Shown here: positions 29,718-38,648 of the stretch, one piece after another
Layout of the letters: each line of letters begins with the position of its first letter
Numbering within the stretch: the first letter of the stretch is position 1
Assembly: GCF_000315795.1 (NCBI RefSeq)
Contig: NZ_ANHY01000007.1
Location: forward strand, 62,001 to 126,000
From: Caenispirillum salinarum AK4
GTDB taxonomy: Bacteria; Pseudomonadota; Alphaproteobacteria; Rhodospirillales; Rhodospirillaceae
Length of the DNA: 64,000 nucleotides
Reading direction: 5' to 3'
The notes under the pieces: generated by a model
Database searches by the model: none
What the model was told of the DNA's origin: nothing
Seen by the model: only the letters and a program-made list of their open reading frames with translations
Position numbers and translations under genes: made by a program

Positions 29718-30368
29718 ATGCGCCCCATCCCTCGAGTTTCGATCACGAGGGTCGCCGCCGCGCTGGCCACGGTCGTGGCGGCAAGTGCCCTTTCGCCCGG
29801 TACGACCGCCGCGCAGTCGGCGGTGACGCCCGATGAGTTCGTGCCCCAGCAGGTGGCCGTTCTGGGCGCGCTGGACAAGATCACCGCGCGCGAACGGGAA
29901 CTGATCATTCCCGTCGGGACCAGCGACCAGTTTCAGGGGCTGGCGGTCATGGTCCGCACCTGCCAGCGCACCACCGTCTCCACCACGCCGCAGAGCGCCG
30001 CATTCCTGGAGATCAGCGATGAAAGCGTGATCAAGCGCGGCCGCCGTCCGACCGACGGCGCGTCGGCCTCCGGCGATGTGCCGGCGCCAGAGCAGGTGTC
30101 GACAGACGACAGCCCTGATGCGCCGCCTCACCTGTTCACCGGCTGGATGTTCTCGGCCTCTCCCTCGGTTTCGGCGATGGAGCACCCGGTCTACGACATC
30201 GTGCTGAAGGGCTGCCGCGCCAGCGCGCCGCAAGTGGCGGTCGCACCCCTGCCCACGCGCAAGCACGGCGTCCGGTCGGCGGCGGTTCCCCTGCCGGGGC
30301 TCAAGCCTGCCACGCCCGCCGACCCGACGATGACGCAGACGGCGCAGCGCCCGGAAGAGACCGGATAG
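29718..30368 (+). CDS. DUF2155 periplasmic protein
   Basis: This 216-residue secreted protein has a signal peptide (about residues 1-33, ending near TTAAQS). The DUF2155 hallmark FTGWMFSASPSVSAMEHPVYDI lies at about residues 141-162 (quoted here as FTGWMFSASPS and EHPVYD). The C-terminal 50 residues are Pro/Ala/Thr-rich and probably disordered. The ATG follows ACGGAGG at good spacing. The family is largely alphaproteobacterial and uncharacterised. It is convergent with the alpha/beta hydrolase gene, with four bases between stops. Confidence 0.85.
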   Translation: MRPIPRVSITRVAAALATVVAASALSPGTTAAQSAVTPDEFVPQQVAVLGALDKITARERELIIPVGTSDQFQGLAVMVRTCQRTTVSTTPQSAAFLEISDESVIKRGRRPTDGASASGDVPAPEQVSTDDSPDAPPHLFTGWMFSASPSVSAMEHPVYDIVLKGCRASAPQVAVAPLPTRKHGVRSAAVPLPGLKPATPADPTMTQTAQRPEETG

Positions 30369-30372
30369 GCCG

Positions 30373-31281
30373 TCAGCGGCCGCCCCCGCCCGTCATCCGC
30401 ATGGTCGCCTCGAACAACGCGCTTGCGGGGTCGGCCAGGTCGAGGACCACGTCGAAGTGGTGGCGGTCGGGCGCCGGCACCTCGTGCACCAGGTTGCCCG
30501 CCGCCCGCCAGGCCGCCGCAAACTCGGCCGTCTGGCGCTTGAACTCGCCCTGCTCGTGCGCGCCGACGGTCAGCACCAGGGGCGTGCCCACGCCCTGCGG
30601 CACCTTGTAGAGCGGACTGTTGCGGCGGGCGGTCTCGGCGTCGAGGCTCATCCAGCTGTTGATCTCCGACAGGCGGATGGGCTCCAGGTCGAAAAGCCCG
30701 CTGGCTGCCATGCCGCCGGCGACGACGTCCTCGGGCACACCGAGTTCGGCGTGCCAGCCGGGCGCCAGGAGCATCCCCGCCAGATGACCGCCCGCCGACG
30801 ACCCGCCGACGACGATACGCCGGCGGTCGATGCCGAACCGGTCCGCCTTGTGCCACAGCCAAGCCACCGCCGCCCGGCACTGACGCACGATCTCGTCGAG
30901 CGTTACCGCCGGTGCCAGCCCATAGTTCAGCGCCGCCACCGCGCAGCCCGCCTGCACGAAGGCCGGCGCCATGAAGCCCGAGTCCTCCCGCCCCAGCAGG
31001 CGCCAGTAGCCGCCGTGGATATAGACGAACAGCGGCGCTCCCTCCCCCGCCGGGTAGAGGTCGAGCGTCTCCGCCTCGCTGTCGCCGTAGGACAGCCCCT
31101 CGTGCACGGCAAGGCTCGCACGGGCGGCTGCCGTCATTTCGGCGTAGCGCCTGGTGTAGATGGTGAAATCCGGAACCTGGTCGCGCGCCCGGTATTCCCT
31201 ATCCAGGGCCGCCTGATCAAGACCGCGGTACACGGCGGAACCGGCGCGGTCGGGGGTGTCGACGGTACGGGGCCCGGTCAT
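30373..31281 (-). CDS. Alpha/beta hydrolase, esterase/kynurenine formamidase-like
   Basis: This 302-residue hydrolase has the oxyanion-hole motif YIHGGYWRLLG (about residues 87-97) and the nucleophile elbow GGSSAGGHLAGML (about 157-169), as in carboxylesterases and kynurenine formamidase-like enzymes. The catalytic Asp and His are probably in the C-terminal third (APDRHHFDVV, about 273-282). No pathway partners are adjacent, so the substrate is unknown. It is transcribed divergently from the hydB operon. Confidence 0.85.
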   Translation of the reverse strand: MTGPRTVDTPDRAGSAVYRGLDQAALDREYRARDQVPDFTIYTRRYAEMTAAARASLAVHEGLSYGDSEAETLDLYPAGEGAPLFVYIHGGYWRLLGREDSGFMAPAFVQAGCAVAALNYGLAPAVTLDEIVRQCRAAVAWLWHKADRFGIDRRRIVVGGSSAGGHLAGMLLAPGWHAELGVPEDVVAGGMAASGLFDLEPIRLSEINSWMSLDAETARRNSPLYKVPQGVGTPLVLTVGAHEQGEFKRQTAEFAAAWRAAGNLVHEVPAPDRHHFDVVLDLADPASALFEATMRMTGGGGR

Positions 31282-31393
31282 GGCGATCCCACCGGGCCTG
31301 CGATCACCGCATGTCGGTTATCCCGAGCCATCGTTCACTTCCCTCTAATATTCGGTTAGACTTGATCGGCTTGCTCCATCGGGGGAACGCGCC

Positions 31394-32521
31394 ATGGACG
31401 ATGTATCCGGTCTCCTGCGCCCCGCCGACCAGTCGGCGCTCATCGATGCGCTGACGGCCCGAGGCTACACGGTCCTGGCCCCTGTGCGCCAGGGCGACGC
31501 CCTGACGGTCGCGCCGGTCACCGCCCTCGATCAGGTGGCGCGCGGGTGGACCGCCGACCAGACGGCCGGCACCTATCGCCTGCGCCGCCGCGACGACGCA
31601 CGCCGCTTCGCCACCACCCCCGCCGCCTTGCCGTGGAAGCGGGTCCTGCATCCGCCGGAAGCCCACCTTTGGACGGCGCGCGACACCGGCAACGGCTTCG
31701 AGATGATCTCCAAGCCCGAGCCGCCGCCGAAGCAGGCGCTTTTGGGCCTGCTGCCCTGCGACCTGGCGGCCATCGCGCGGCAGGACAAGGTGTTCGACAA
31801 CGGCACCTTCGCCGACCCCGTCTACACCGGCCGGCGCGAGAATGCCCTGCTGATCGCCGCAACCTGCGCGCAGGCCGGGGACACATGCTTCTGCGCGGCC
31901 ATGGAAACCGGCCCCGACGTCCGCAGCCCGTGCGACATCGCGCTGACCGAGCTGGACGACGACGCAGGCTGGCTGGTGGAGGCGCGCTCCGGCAAGGGTG
32001 CAGAAATCCTCTCCGGCCTGCCGCTTGCGCCCGTGCCGGACACGGCGTTCACGCAGCGCGACGCGATCGCCGAGGCCACGGCGGCGGCGCAGATCCGCAC
32101 CCTGCCGGCGGACACACCGGGCCTGCTGCACCGCCACCTGGATCACCCGCACTGGCAGGCGGTGGCCGATCGCTGCCTGTCCTGCGGCAACTGCACGAAC
32201 CAGTGCCCCACGTGCTTCTGCTCCAACACCGAGGACGTGACCAGCCTGGACGGCACCATCGCCGAGCGCCGGCGGGTATGGGACAGCTGCTTCTCGCTGG
32301 ATTTCACCTACGCCACCGGCCGTCCGCTTCGCCAAAGCACGGAAAGCCGCTACCGCCAATGGATCACGCACAAGCTGTCCACCTGGCATGACCAGTTCGG
32401 CGAAAGCGGATGCATCGGCTGCGGGCGCTGCATCACCTGGTGCCCCGTCGGCATCGACATCACCGAGGAAGCCGCGGCCCTCGCGGCACTGGAAGATGCG
32501 GCGGAGGCGGCCCACGCCTGA
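31394..32521 (+). CDS. hydB: Group 3b [NiFe] hydrogenase beta (Fe-S) subunit
   Basis: This 375-residue protein matches the beta subunit (HydB/HyhB) of NAD(P)-linked bifunctional hydrogenases, also called sulfhydrogenases. It has two [4Fe-4S] motifs near the C-terminus, [16 protein letters not shown] (about residues 261-276) and [16 protein letters not shown] (about 338-353). A family region LLPCDLAAI precedes them. It relays electrons between the hydrogenase dimer and the flavin subunit. The ATG at 31394 follows a GGGGGAA ribosome site. It is the first gene of a five-subunit-region operon that ends with a maturation protease. Confidence 0.9.
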   Translation: MDDVSGLLRPADQSALIDALTARGYTVLAPVRQGDALTVAPVTALDQVARGWTADQTAGTYRLRRRDDARRFATTPAALPWKRVLHPPEAHLWTARDTGNGFEMISKPEPPPKQALLGLLPCDLAAIARQDKVFDNGTFADPVYTGRRENALLIAATCAQAGDTCFCAAMETGPDVRSPCDIALTELDDDAGWLVEARSGKGAEILSGLPLAPVPDTAFTQRDAIAEATAAAQIRTLPADTPGLLHRHLDHPHWQAVADRCLSCGNCTNQCPTCFCSNTEDVTSLDGTIAERRRVWDSCFSLDFTYATGRPLRQSTESRYRQWITHKLSTWHDQFGESGCIGCGRCITWCPVGIDITEEAAALAALEDAAEAAHA

Positions 32522-32554
32522 CCGAGCCGCGCCCCGACCGGAGGAGGACGGGCC

Positions 32555-33055
32555 ATGACCGACACCGTCAAGGAACCCATCGAGCGGCTCCTGCACAACC
32601 ACCCCTTCTTCGCCGGCATGGAGGAACCCATGCTGGAGAAGCTGGCCGCCTGCGCCACGACGCGCACCTACAAGGCCGGCCACCGCGTGCTGAAGGAAGG
32701 AGCCTGCGCCGACCATTTCACCGTCCTGTTGTCGGGCTGCGTGGCCGTGGAGGTCGCGACACCCGAGCAGGGCGTGACGCCGCTGCAGACCCTGCACGCC
32801 GGCGACATCCTCGGCTGGTCCTGGCTGGTGGCGCCCTACCGCTGGACGTTCTCGGCCACCGCGCGCGAGGACACCCGGGCGGTCATCTTCGACGCGCCCT
32901 GCCTGCGCCGCGCGCTGGAGGCCGACCACGAACTGGCCTACCACCTGATGCCGCGTTTCATCGGCGTCATGTCGGAACGCCTGCACAGCGCCCGGCTTCA
33001 GATGCTCGACCTTTACGGGCCGCCGGCCGGAGCCAGGGAAAGGGGGCTGGCATGA
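32555..33055 (+). CDS. Stand-alone cyclic-nucleotide-binding-domain protein in hydrogenase operon
   Basis: This 166-residue protein is a single Crp-like cNMP-binding fold without a DNA-binding domain. The fold features are [15 protein letters not shown] (about residues 17-31), the beta-roll with [21 protein letters not shown] (quoted as [10 protein letters not shown] and [10 protein letters not shown]) and [10 protein letters not shown] (about 81-90). The usual phosphate-binding cassette Arg of cAMP binders is not evident. It sits between hydB and hydG with an ATGA overlap to hydG. Similar genes occur in many bacterial group 3b clusters. A role as sensor or stabilising subunit is inferred. 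Confidence 0.88.
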   Translation: MTDTVKEPIERLLHNHPFFAGMEEPMLEKLAACATTRTYKAGHRVLKEGACADHFTVLLSGCVAVEVATPEQGVTPLQTLHAGDILGWSWLVAPYRWTFSATAREDTRAVIFDAPCLRRALEADHELAYHLMPRFIGVMSERLHSARLQMLDLYGPPAGARERGLA

Positions 33056-33954
33056 GCACGCTCGCCACGCCGCTGAAGGGCCATGCACCACCGCCGGAGG
33101 CTCCGCACCCGGCCGCGGCGCCCGATCCGGCGACCGACCCCATGGTGCCGCGGCCCTTCCGCATCGTGCGCGTGAAGAAGGAGTTGTCTGACACCTTCAC
33201 CTTCGACCTGGTGGCGCAGGACGGCGCGCCGCTCGGCTTCCGCCCCGGGCAATTCAACATGCTCTACGTCTTCGGCGTTGGGGAAGTGCCCATCTCCATC
33301 AGCGGCGACCCCGCCGTGCCCGAGGTTCTGGTGCACACGACCCGCGCCGTCGGCACCGTCACCCGCGCCATGTGGGCGATGAAGGCCGGCGCGACCATTG
33401 GCATCCGCGGCCCGTTCGGCTCTGCCTGGCCGGTGGAGACGGCGCGCGGCGGCGACGTGGTGGTGGTGGCCGGCGGCATCGGGCTTGCGCCTCTGCGGCC
33501 GCTGATCCACACGCTGCTGAACCAGCGTGAGAGCTTCAACCGCGTCATGATCCTCTACGGCGCCCGCACGCCCGAGGATATCCTCTACAAGACCGAGGTG
33601 CGCGCCTGGCGCGGGCGGTTCGACGTCAGCGCGCAAGTCACCGTCGACCGCGCCACCGGCGGCTGGTCCGGCCCGGTGGGCGTGGTGACGCGGCTCATCA
33701 ATGCCGGCGGGTTCGACGCGCCGTCCACCACCGCCTTCGTCTGCGGGCCCGAAGTGATGATGCGCGCGGCCTGCGACGCGCTGACCCGCAAGGGCGTCGC
33801 GCGCGGCAAGGTGTGGCTGTCCATGGAGCGCAACATGAAGTGCGCACTGGGCTTCTGCGGCCATTGCCAGTGGGGCGGCGCCTTCGTCTGCAAGGACGGC
33901 CCGGTCTTCAACTACGCCGCCGTCGCCGACCGGCTGCCCGTCGCGGAGTATTGA
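33052..33954 (+). CDS. hydG: Group 3b hydrogenase gamma subunit, FAD/NAD(P)-binding
   Basis: This 300-residue oxidoreductase has a ferredoxin-reductase-like FAD domain (FRPGQFNMLYVFGVGEVPISIS, in parts, about residues 63-84). An NAD(P)-binding domain follows (VVVVAGGIGLAPLRPL, about 137-152; FVCGPEVMM, about 229-237), and then a C-terminal [2Fe-2S] motif CALGFCGHCQ (about 263-272). It exchanges electrons with NAD(P)H. The ATG overlaps the stop of the cNMP gene. A proline-rich N-terminal stretch of about 30 residues is not part of the fold. Confidence 0.92.
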   Translation: MSTLATPLKGHAPPPEAPHPAAAPDPATDPMVPRPFRIVRVKKELSDTFTFDLVAQDGAPLGFRPGQFNMLYVFGVGEVPISISGDPAVPEVLVHTTRAVGTVTRAMWAMKAGATIGIRGPFGSAWPVETARGGDVVVVAGGIGLAPLRPLIHTLLNQRESFNRVMILYGARTPEDILYKTEVRAWRGRFDVSAQVTVDRATGGWSGPVGVVTRLINAGGFDAPSTTAFVCGPEVMMRAACDALTRKGVARGKVWLSMERNMKCALGFCGHCQWGGAFVCKDGPVFNYAAVADRLPVAEY

Positions 33955-33957
33955 GCC

Positions 33958-34743
33958 ATGGCCACAAGCACCCGCAAACGCCCCAAGCTCGCCGTCTGGA
34001 AGTTCTCCAGCTGCGACGGCTGTCAGCTCCAGCTTCTGGACCTTGAGGACCACTTGCTGGATATCGCCGACGCGGTGGACATCGCCTATTTCCTGGAGGC
34101 CACCCGCGCCACCGCGCGCGGCCCCTACGACCTGTCGCTGGTGGAAGGCTCCATCACCAACCGCCATGACGCGGAGCGCATCCAGAAGGTGCGCCGCCAG
34201 AGCAAGGTTCTGGTCTCCATCGGGGCCTGCGCCAACTCCGGCGGCATCCAGGCCCTGAAGAACTTCGCCGACCACAAGGACTTCATCCGCGCCGTCTACG
34301 CCCGGCCGGACTACATCGACACGCTGGCGACGTCGACGGGCATCGCCGACCACGTGCCGGTGGACTTCGAGCTGCGCGGATGTCCGGTGGATCGTCACCA
34401 GCTGCTGGAGGTGGTCTCCGCCTTCCTGGCCGGCCGCAAGCCCAACATCCCGCGCACCGCCGTCTGCACCGAGTGCAAGCGACGCGGCATCGCTTGCGTC
34501 ACCGTTGCGAGCGGCACGCCCTGCCTCGGCCCCGTGACACAGGCCGGCTGCGGCGCGCTGTGCCCCGGCTGCGGGCGCGGCTGCTATGGCTGCTTCGGGC
34601 CGAAGGAGACGCCAAACATGGCGAACCTGATGGCAGAGTTCGCCTCGCTGGGCCGGTCTGAAACGGGCATCCGCGACGGCTTGCGGCTGTTCAACGCCAA
34701 TGCGGCGCCCTTCCGCGAGGAGTCCCTGCGCCATGACGACTAA
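33958..34743 (+). CDS. hydD: Group 3b hydrogenase small (delta) subunit
   Basis: This 261-residue small subunit lacks a Tat signal, consistent with a cytosolic enzyme. The proximal-cluster cysteines are in SSCDGCQ (Cys19 and Cys22), IGACANSGG (about 88-96) and RGCPVD. The C-terminal third has further cysteine motifs ([30 protein letters not shown]) for additional clusters. It resembles the 20-kDa NuoB-like family, but the extra cysteines and neighbours identify a hydrogenase. It overlaps the large-subunit gene by 11 bases. Confidence 0.93.
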   Translation: MATSTRKRPKLAVWKFSSCDGCQLQLLDLEDHLLDIADAVDIAYFLEATRATARGPYDLSLVEGSITNRHDAERIQKVRRQSKVLVSIGACANSGGIQALKNFADHKDFIRAVYARPDYIDTLATSTGIADHVPVDFELRGCPVDRHQLLEVVSAFLAGRKPNIPRTAVCTECKRRGIACVTVASGTPCLGPVTQAGCGALCPGCGRGCYGCFGPKETPNMANLMAEFASLGRSETGIRDGLRLFNANAAPFREESLRHDD

Positions 34744-36022
34744 GCGCATCAAGGTCGAGGCCCTGGCCCGCGTGGAAGGGGAAGGCGCGCTCGACGTCAA
34801 GGTCCGCAACGGCACCGTGACGGACCTGAAGTTCCGCATCTACGAACCGCCGCGCTTTTTCGAGGCCCTGTTGCGCGGGCGCCAGTACAGCGACGCCCCC
34901 GACATCACCGCCCGCATCTGCGGCATCTGCCCCGTCGCCTATCTGCTGGGCGCGTCGCAGGCCATGGAGGACGCGCTGGGGGTGGAGGTGGGGCCGGAGA
35001 TCACCGCGCTCCGCCGGCTCATCTACACCGGCGAATGGATCGAAAGCCACGTCCTGCACGTCGCCATGCTGCACGCGCCGGACTTCCTGGGCCTGGACGA
35101 CAGCCTGCAAATGGCGCGCACGCATCCCGACGTGGTCACCACCGCCCTGCGGCTGAAGAAGCTGGGCAATCGGCTTCTGGAGGTCATCGGCGGACGGGCG
35201 GTGCATCCGGTGAACCTGAAGGTGGGCGGGTTCTACTCGGTCCCCCCGCGCCAGGCGCTGACAGACCTGCTGCCGGAAATCGAGTGGGGGATCGAGGCAG
35301 CACGCATGCTCGCCCGCACCGTCGCCACCTTCGATTTTCCGGACCTTGAGCGCGACTATCTGTTCGTCGCGCTCCGCCACGCCGACGAATACGCTATCGC
35401 GCGCGGCGACCTGCGGACCAGCGAGGGCGCGGACGTGCCGTTGGCGGCTTTCGAGCAGCACTTCGGCGAGCACCACGTCAAGCACTCCAACGCCCTGCAC
35501 GGGCTGACCAGCGACGGCCGGCCGTATCACGTCGGCCCGCTGGCGCGCTATGCCGTGAACTACGATACCCTGCGGCCCGAGGTGCAGGACGAGGCCCGCG
35601 CGGCGGGGCTGGGACCGGTGGAGCGCAATCCCTTCAAGTCCATCATCGTCCGCAGCCTGGAAGTCTTGCAGGCCCTGCTGGACGCCCGCGACCTGATTAC
35701 GGCCTATGTGCCGCCGGAAGACGCCTCCGCCCCCGTCACGGTCCGCGCCGGGGAAGGCGTGGGATGCACGGAGGCCCCGCGCGGCATCTGCTGGCACCGC
35801 TACCGCCTCAACGACGACGGCACCATCGCCGAGGCCCGTATCGTGCCGCCGACGTCGCAGAACCAGCCAACCATAGAGGAGGACCTGCGCGAGGTCGTCA
35901 CCCGCGGCCTCAATCTGCCCGACGACGCGCTGCAGTGGCGCTGCGAGCAGGCCATCCGCAATTACGACCCGTGCATCTCCTGCGCGACGCATTTCCTGCG
36001 GCTGAAGGTGGACCGTGGTTGA
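34733..36022 (+). CDS. hydA: Group 3b [NiFe] hydrogenase large (alpha) subunit
   Basis: This 429-residue catalytic subunit has nickel-ligand motifs RICGIC (residues 61-66, Cys63 and Cys66) and DPCISCATH (residues 412-420, Cys414 and Cys417). A 9-residue tail after His420 should be removed on maturation. Length and motifs match the cytosolic NAD(P)-linked class. The ATG at 34733 gives the usual [16 protein letters not shown] start and lies inside the hydD end. Because the active-site cysteines are intact, this is not a NuoD-like derivative. Confidence 0.95.
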   Translation: MTTKRIKVEALARVEGEGALDVKVRNGTVTDLKFRIYEPPRFFEALLRGRQYSDAPDITARICGICPVAYLLGASQAMEDALGVEVGPEITALRRLIYTGEWIESHVLHVAMLHAPDFLGLDDSLQMARTHPDVVTTALRLKKLGNRLLEVIGGRAVHPVNLKVGGFYSVPPRQALTDLLPEIEWGIEAARMLARTVATFDFPDLERDYLFVALRHADEYAIARGDLRTSEGADVPLAAFEQHFGEHHVKHSNALHGLTSDGRPYHVGPLARYAVNYDTLRPEVQDEARAAGLGPVERNPFKSIIVRSLEVLQALLDARDLITAYVPPEDASAPVTVRAGEGVGCTEAPRGICWHRYRLNDDGTIAEARIVPPTSQNQPTIEEDLREVVTRGLNLPDDALQWRCEQAIRNYDPCISCATHFLRLKVDRG

Positions 36023-36506
36023 GGGGGCCGGCAGCAAGGCCGGGCTACCGCCGCTCATCATCGGAGTCGGACAGCCCTGGCGGGGCGACGATGCGGCGGG
36101 GCTGGATGCGCTTGCGCTGCTGGACGGCGGCGGCCCGTGGGACTGCCGCCCCCACCACGGCGAGGGCCTGGGCCTGATCGCCCTGTGGGAGGACCGGCCG
36201 CTGGTGTTGGTCATCGACGCCGCCCTGTCCGGCGCCGCGCCAGGCGCGCTGCACCGGCTGGAGGTGGCCGATGGCGCGGCGCTGGACGGCGCCGGCTTCC
36301 GCTGTTCCTCTCATGCCTTCGGCGTGCGGGAGGCCATCGAGACCGGCCGAGCGCTGGGCAAGCTGCCCGACCGGCTGATCATCCATGCCGTGGAGGGCGC
36401 ACGGTGGGGCCTGGGCGAACCCTTGAGCGATGCCGTCGCCGCCGCCCTCCCCGCCCTGGCGGACGCGGTGCGGCGGGACCTGTACCGGCTGGCGGATGCG
36501 TTTTGA
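36015..36506 (+). CDS. Hydrogenase maturation endopeptidase (M52 family)
   Basis: This 163-residue protease probably cleaves the C-terminal tail of HydA. The N-terminal motif LIIGVGQPWRGDDAAG holds the Asp replacing the usual Glu in nickel recognition (D-D in RGDDAAG). DAALSG (about residues 68-73) and SSHAFGV (about 97-103) are the other conserved regions. The GTG start at 36015 overlaps the end of hydA by eight bases, so the two are coupled. It is distinct from HupD at 4896, which fits the rule of one specific protease per hydrogenase. Confidence 0.9.
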   Translation: MVEGAGSKAGLPPLIIGVGQPWRGDDAAGLDALALLDGGGPWDCRPHHGEGLGLIALWEDRPLVLVIDAALSGAAPGALHRLEVADGAALDGAGFRCSSHAFGVREAIETGRALGKLPDRLIIHAVEGARWGLGEPLSDAVAAALPALADAVRRDLYRLADAF

Positions 36507-36608
36507 GGCGTCGGCCGTGCGGCGGTTGAGGGGGTGCGTGGGCCCCTGCTTCCGCCGGAGTTACGGATATTTTTCAAGTGTCTGTTTTAGAAAAAGAAAC
36601 TAGCCGTC

Positions 36609-36628
36609 ATTCCTGCGAAAGCAGGAAT
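36609..36628. repeat. Palindromic element ATTCCTGC-GAAA-GCAGGAAT
   Basis: An 8-base perfect stem is closed by a GAAA tetraloop, in a locally AT-richer spacer between the hydrogenase operon and the hemerythrin gene. The sequence GTCATTCCTGCGAAAGCAGG is of a type I know as a dispersed repeat in several proteobacteria. Only one copy is seen in this window. Confidence 0.55.
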
Positions 36629-36691
36629 CCACATCCGCTGCCAACGACGCCGGGTTGAACGCCCCCGCCCATTGCGTTGACCTCCAGGCAC

Positions 36692-36720
36692 AAAAAGAAG
36701 GGCCGCTCGAAGGCGGCCCT
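36692..36720 (-). terminator. Intrinsic terminator after the hemerythrin gene
   Basis: Stem AGGGCCGC/GCGGCCCT (36699-36706 with 36713-36720) has a 6-base loop. Read on the minus strand it is followed by TCTTTTTG. It lies about 30 bases past the hemerythrin stop. Confidence 0.85.
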
Positions 36721-36749
36721 CCCTGAGCACATTGCGCCCCATCCAGCGA

Positions 36750-37196
36750 TCAATGCTGCTGCTTGAACTGCTGGTAGCGGTCCCCCATGGCCTTGGCGTC
36801 CTCGTCGCTCATGGTCTTGCGGGCCTGGGGAAACATCTCGTCTTCCTCGTCGGAGATATGGTGTTCCAGCGCGCTCTTCAGCTTCTGGACCTTCTCCACG
36901 AACGCGTCGGAAGTCTTGTCCATCTTCTCCATCTCGGAGAGCATGGACTTGGCCTCGCCGTGCTCGTTCAGGGCGTCCTTGACCTCTTCCTTGGCCTCCT
37001 GGTCATGCTTGGCCTCGCGGAAGTTGGGGTAGAACACCTCTTCCTCGAACTTCGTGTGAAGCTCCAGGTCGTGCTTGACCTCGTTGAACAGCTTCTCGCG
37101 CGTCTTCTCGGCCCCTTCGGTGGTGTCGAGAATCTGCGTCAGCGCGTGCTTCACCTTCTCGTGGTCCTGGTGGAGCATGTCGTAAATGGCAGGCAT
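36750..37196 (-). CDS. Hemerythrin HHE-domain protein
   Basis: This 148-residue, charged helical protein has histidines and acids spaced as in HHE hemerythrin-like proteins: MLHQDHEKVKHAL (about residues 6-18), HTKFEEEVFYP (about 45-55) and LEHHISDEEDEMFP (about 108-121). Such proteins bind a di-iron centre and are linked to oxygen, NO or redox sensing. The ATG at 37196 gives MPAIYDML, the normal family start. A longer frame upstream has no support. It has its own terminator and is not obviously linked to the secretion genes upstream. Confidence 0.9.
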   Translation of the reverse strand: MPAIYDMLHQDHEKVKHALTQILDTTEGAEKTREKLFNEVKHDLELHTKFEEEVFYPNFREAKHDQEAKEEVKDALNEHGEAKSMLSEMEKMDKTSDAFVEKVQKLKSALEHHISDEEDEMFPQARKTMSDEDAKAMGDRYQQFKQQH

Positions 37197-37270
37197 TCGT
37201 TGGGCTCCGTATCCGTGTGTGAATGAGAACGGAGAACGGCCCGGCACCCGCCCGGTTGCCCGTTTCAGCG

Positions 37271-37298
37271 GGCGGGCGCAAGGACCCTCGCGCCCGCC
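37271..37298 (-). terminator. GC hairpin after the hlyD-type gene
   Basis: A perfect 9-base stem GGCGGGCGC/GCGCCCGCC with a 10-base loop lies 16 bases beyond the stop. There is no T-run, so its termination strength is uncertain. Confidence 0.5.
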
Positions 37299-37313
37299 AC
37301 CGACGGTAGGCAG

Positions 37314-38648
37314 CTACTCCTCGATCAACGCCTTGTCCAGGGCCGAGCGCAGCGGCTTCATCAAGTAGTCCAGCAGGGTGCGCTCGCCGGTCAGGATCAT
37401 CACCTCGGCCGGCATGCCGGGCTTGAGCACATGATCCGTGGCACCTTCCACGCGGCCGGACGGCACGCTGACGGTCACGTTGTAGAAAGCCATGCCGGTG
37501 CGCTCGTCCTGCTGGCTGTCGCCCGGAACCACGTCGACCGCACCGGTCAGCAGCGGCAGGTTGCGGTCGTGCAGGCCGGGAAAACGGATTTCCGTTTCCT
37601 GCCCCACATGCACGCGCTCGATGTCCGTCGGCGGGACGCGGGCGGCAATCTGGAGGGTCTGGTCGTCCGGCACGATCTCCATGAGCGTCTGCCCCGGCTT
37701 GACCACGCCGCCGACCGTCTGCGCCGCCAGCCCCTGCACCACGCCGGCCCGCGGCGCCCGCACCTCGGTCCGGGCGAGCACGTCTTCCGCCGCCTGCAAC
37801 TGGGCGGCGGCGTCGGCTACCTCCAGCCGGGCGTCGCGCAGGGCAGCGGCGGCTTCCTCGCGCGCCGCACGGTGGACCTGCGCGAGCTTGAGTTCCGCCT
37901 CCGTCGCCGAGGACTCGGCACGGGCGCGGTCAGCCTCCGCCTGGGCCTCCTGCCCTTCCAGGTGCGCCAGGCCACGTTCCAGCGACCGCACGCGGGTGGC
38001 CGTCACCAGACCCTTGGCGTGCAGGTCGCGAATGCCGGCAAGCTCCTCTTCCAGAAGGCGCTTTTCCTTGGCGCGCGCCACGGCGGTCGCCTCCAGCGCT
38101 GCGATCTCCTCGCGCACTTGGGCGAGACGTCCGGCGGTCATCTCCGTCTCGCCCGCCAGCGCCTCGCGGGCCTCGGCAAAGGCACGGCGCTCGGCCTCCA
38201 GCACGCCCGAAAGCACCGGGTCGGCCTCGGCCAGGGCGGTCAGGTCGGGCGGGAAGGCAACCGCCGCCGCCGCTTCTCGCTGGGCCTCAAGCCGGGCGAC
38301 GCGGGCGCGCGCGGCGTTGTGGCGGTCGGTCAGGCGGCGGACCGAGGCCGACGCCTGCACCGGGTCGATCCGCGCGAGCACCTGTCCCTCGGCCACCCGG
38401 TCGCCCTCGGCCACCAGCACGGCGGACACCACGCCCCCTTCCATGTGCTGGACGGCCTTGCGACCGCCCTCCACGGCGATGACGCCCGGCGCCGCCACGG
38501 CCCCGGCCAGCGGTGCGGTGGCGGCCCAGCCGCCGAAGCCCACGAAGGACAAGCCGACGATCACCAGTCCGGCGATCACCGGACCGCGAATGGAGGCGGC
38601 GGGGTCGTGCATCTCTGGCATCTCGGGATGATCGGTCATGTCAGGCAC
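37314..38648 (-). CDS. Type I secretion membrane fusion protein (HlyD/PrtE family)
   Basis: This 444-residue adaptor has one membrane segment (about residues 22-44) followed by a lipoyl-like half (AVQHMEGGVVSAVLV, about 65-79; IDPVQASA), a long alpha-helical hairpin (about 100-290) and the second half with VRAPRAGVVQGLAAQTVGGVV (quoted as VRAPRAGVVQ and AQTVGG). It links the inner-membrane ABC exporter to a TolC-type outer-membrane channel, which is not encoded nearby. The start overlaps the ABC gene by eight bases. The AprE/PrtE similarity fits export of RTX proteins such as the one at 40437. Confidence 0.93.
   Translation of the reverse strand: MPDMTDHPEMPEMHDPAASIRGPVIAGLVIVGLSFVGFGGWAATAPLAGAVAAPGVIAVEGGRKAVQHMEGGVVSAVLVAEGDRVAEGQVLARIDPVQASASVRRLTDRHNAARARVARLEAQREAAAAVAFPPDLTALAEADPVLSGVLEAERRAFAEAREALAGETEMTAGRLAQVREEIAALEATAVARAKEKRLLEEELAGIRDLHAKGLVTATRVRSLERGLAHLEGQEAQAEADRARAESSATEAELKLAQVHRAAREEAAAALRDARLEVADAAAQLQAAEDVLARTEVRAPRAGVVQGLAAQTVGGVVKPGQTLMEIVPDDQTLQIAARVPPTDIERVHVGQETEIRFPGLHDRNLPLLTGAVDVVPGDSQQDERTGMAFYNVTVSVPSGRVEGATDHVLKPGMPAEVMILTGERTLLDYLMKPLRSALDKALIEE

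Noticed and set aside
33958-36022. Interpretation of hydD and hydA as NuoB and NuoD of complex I
   Set aside because: Both nickel-ligand motifs ([15 protein letters not shown]) are intact and a C-terminal processing tail plus protease gene are present.
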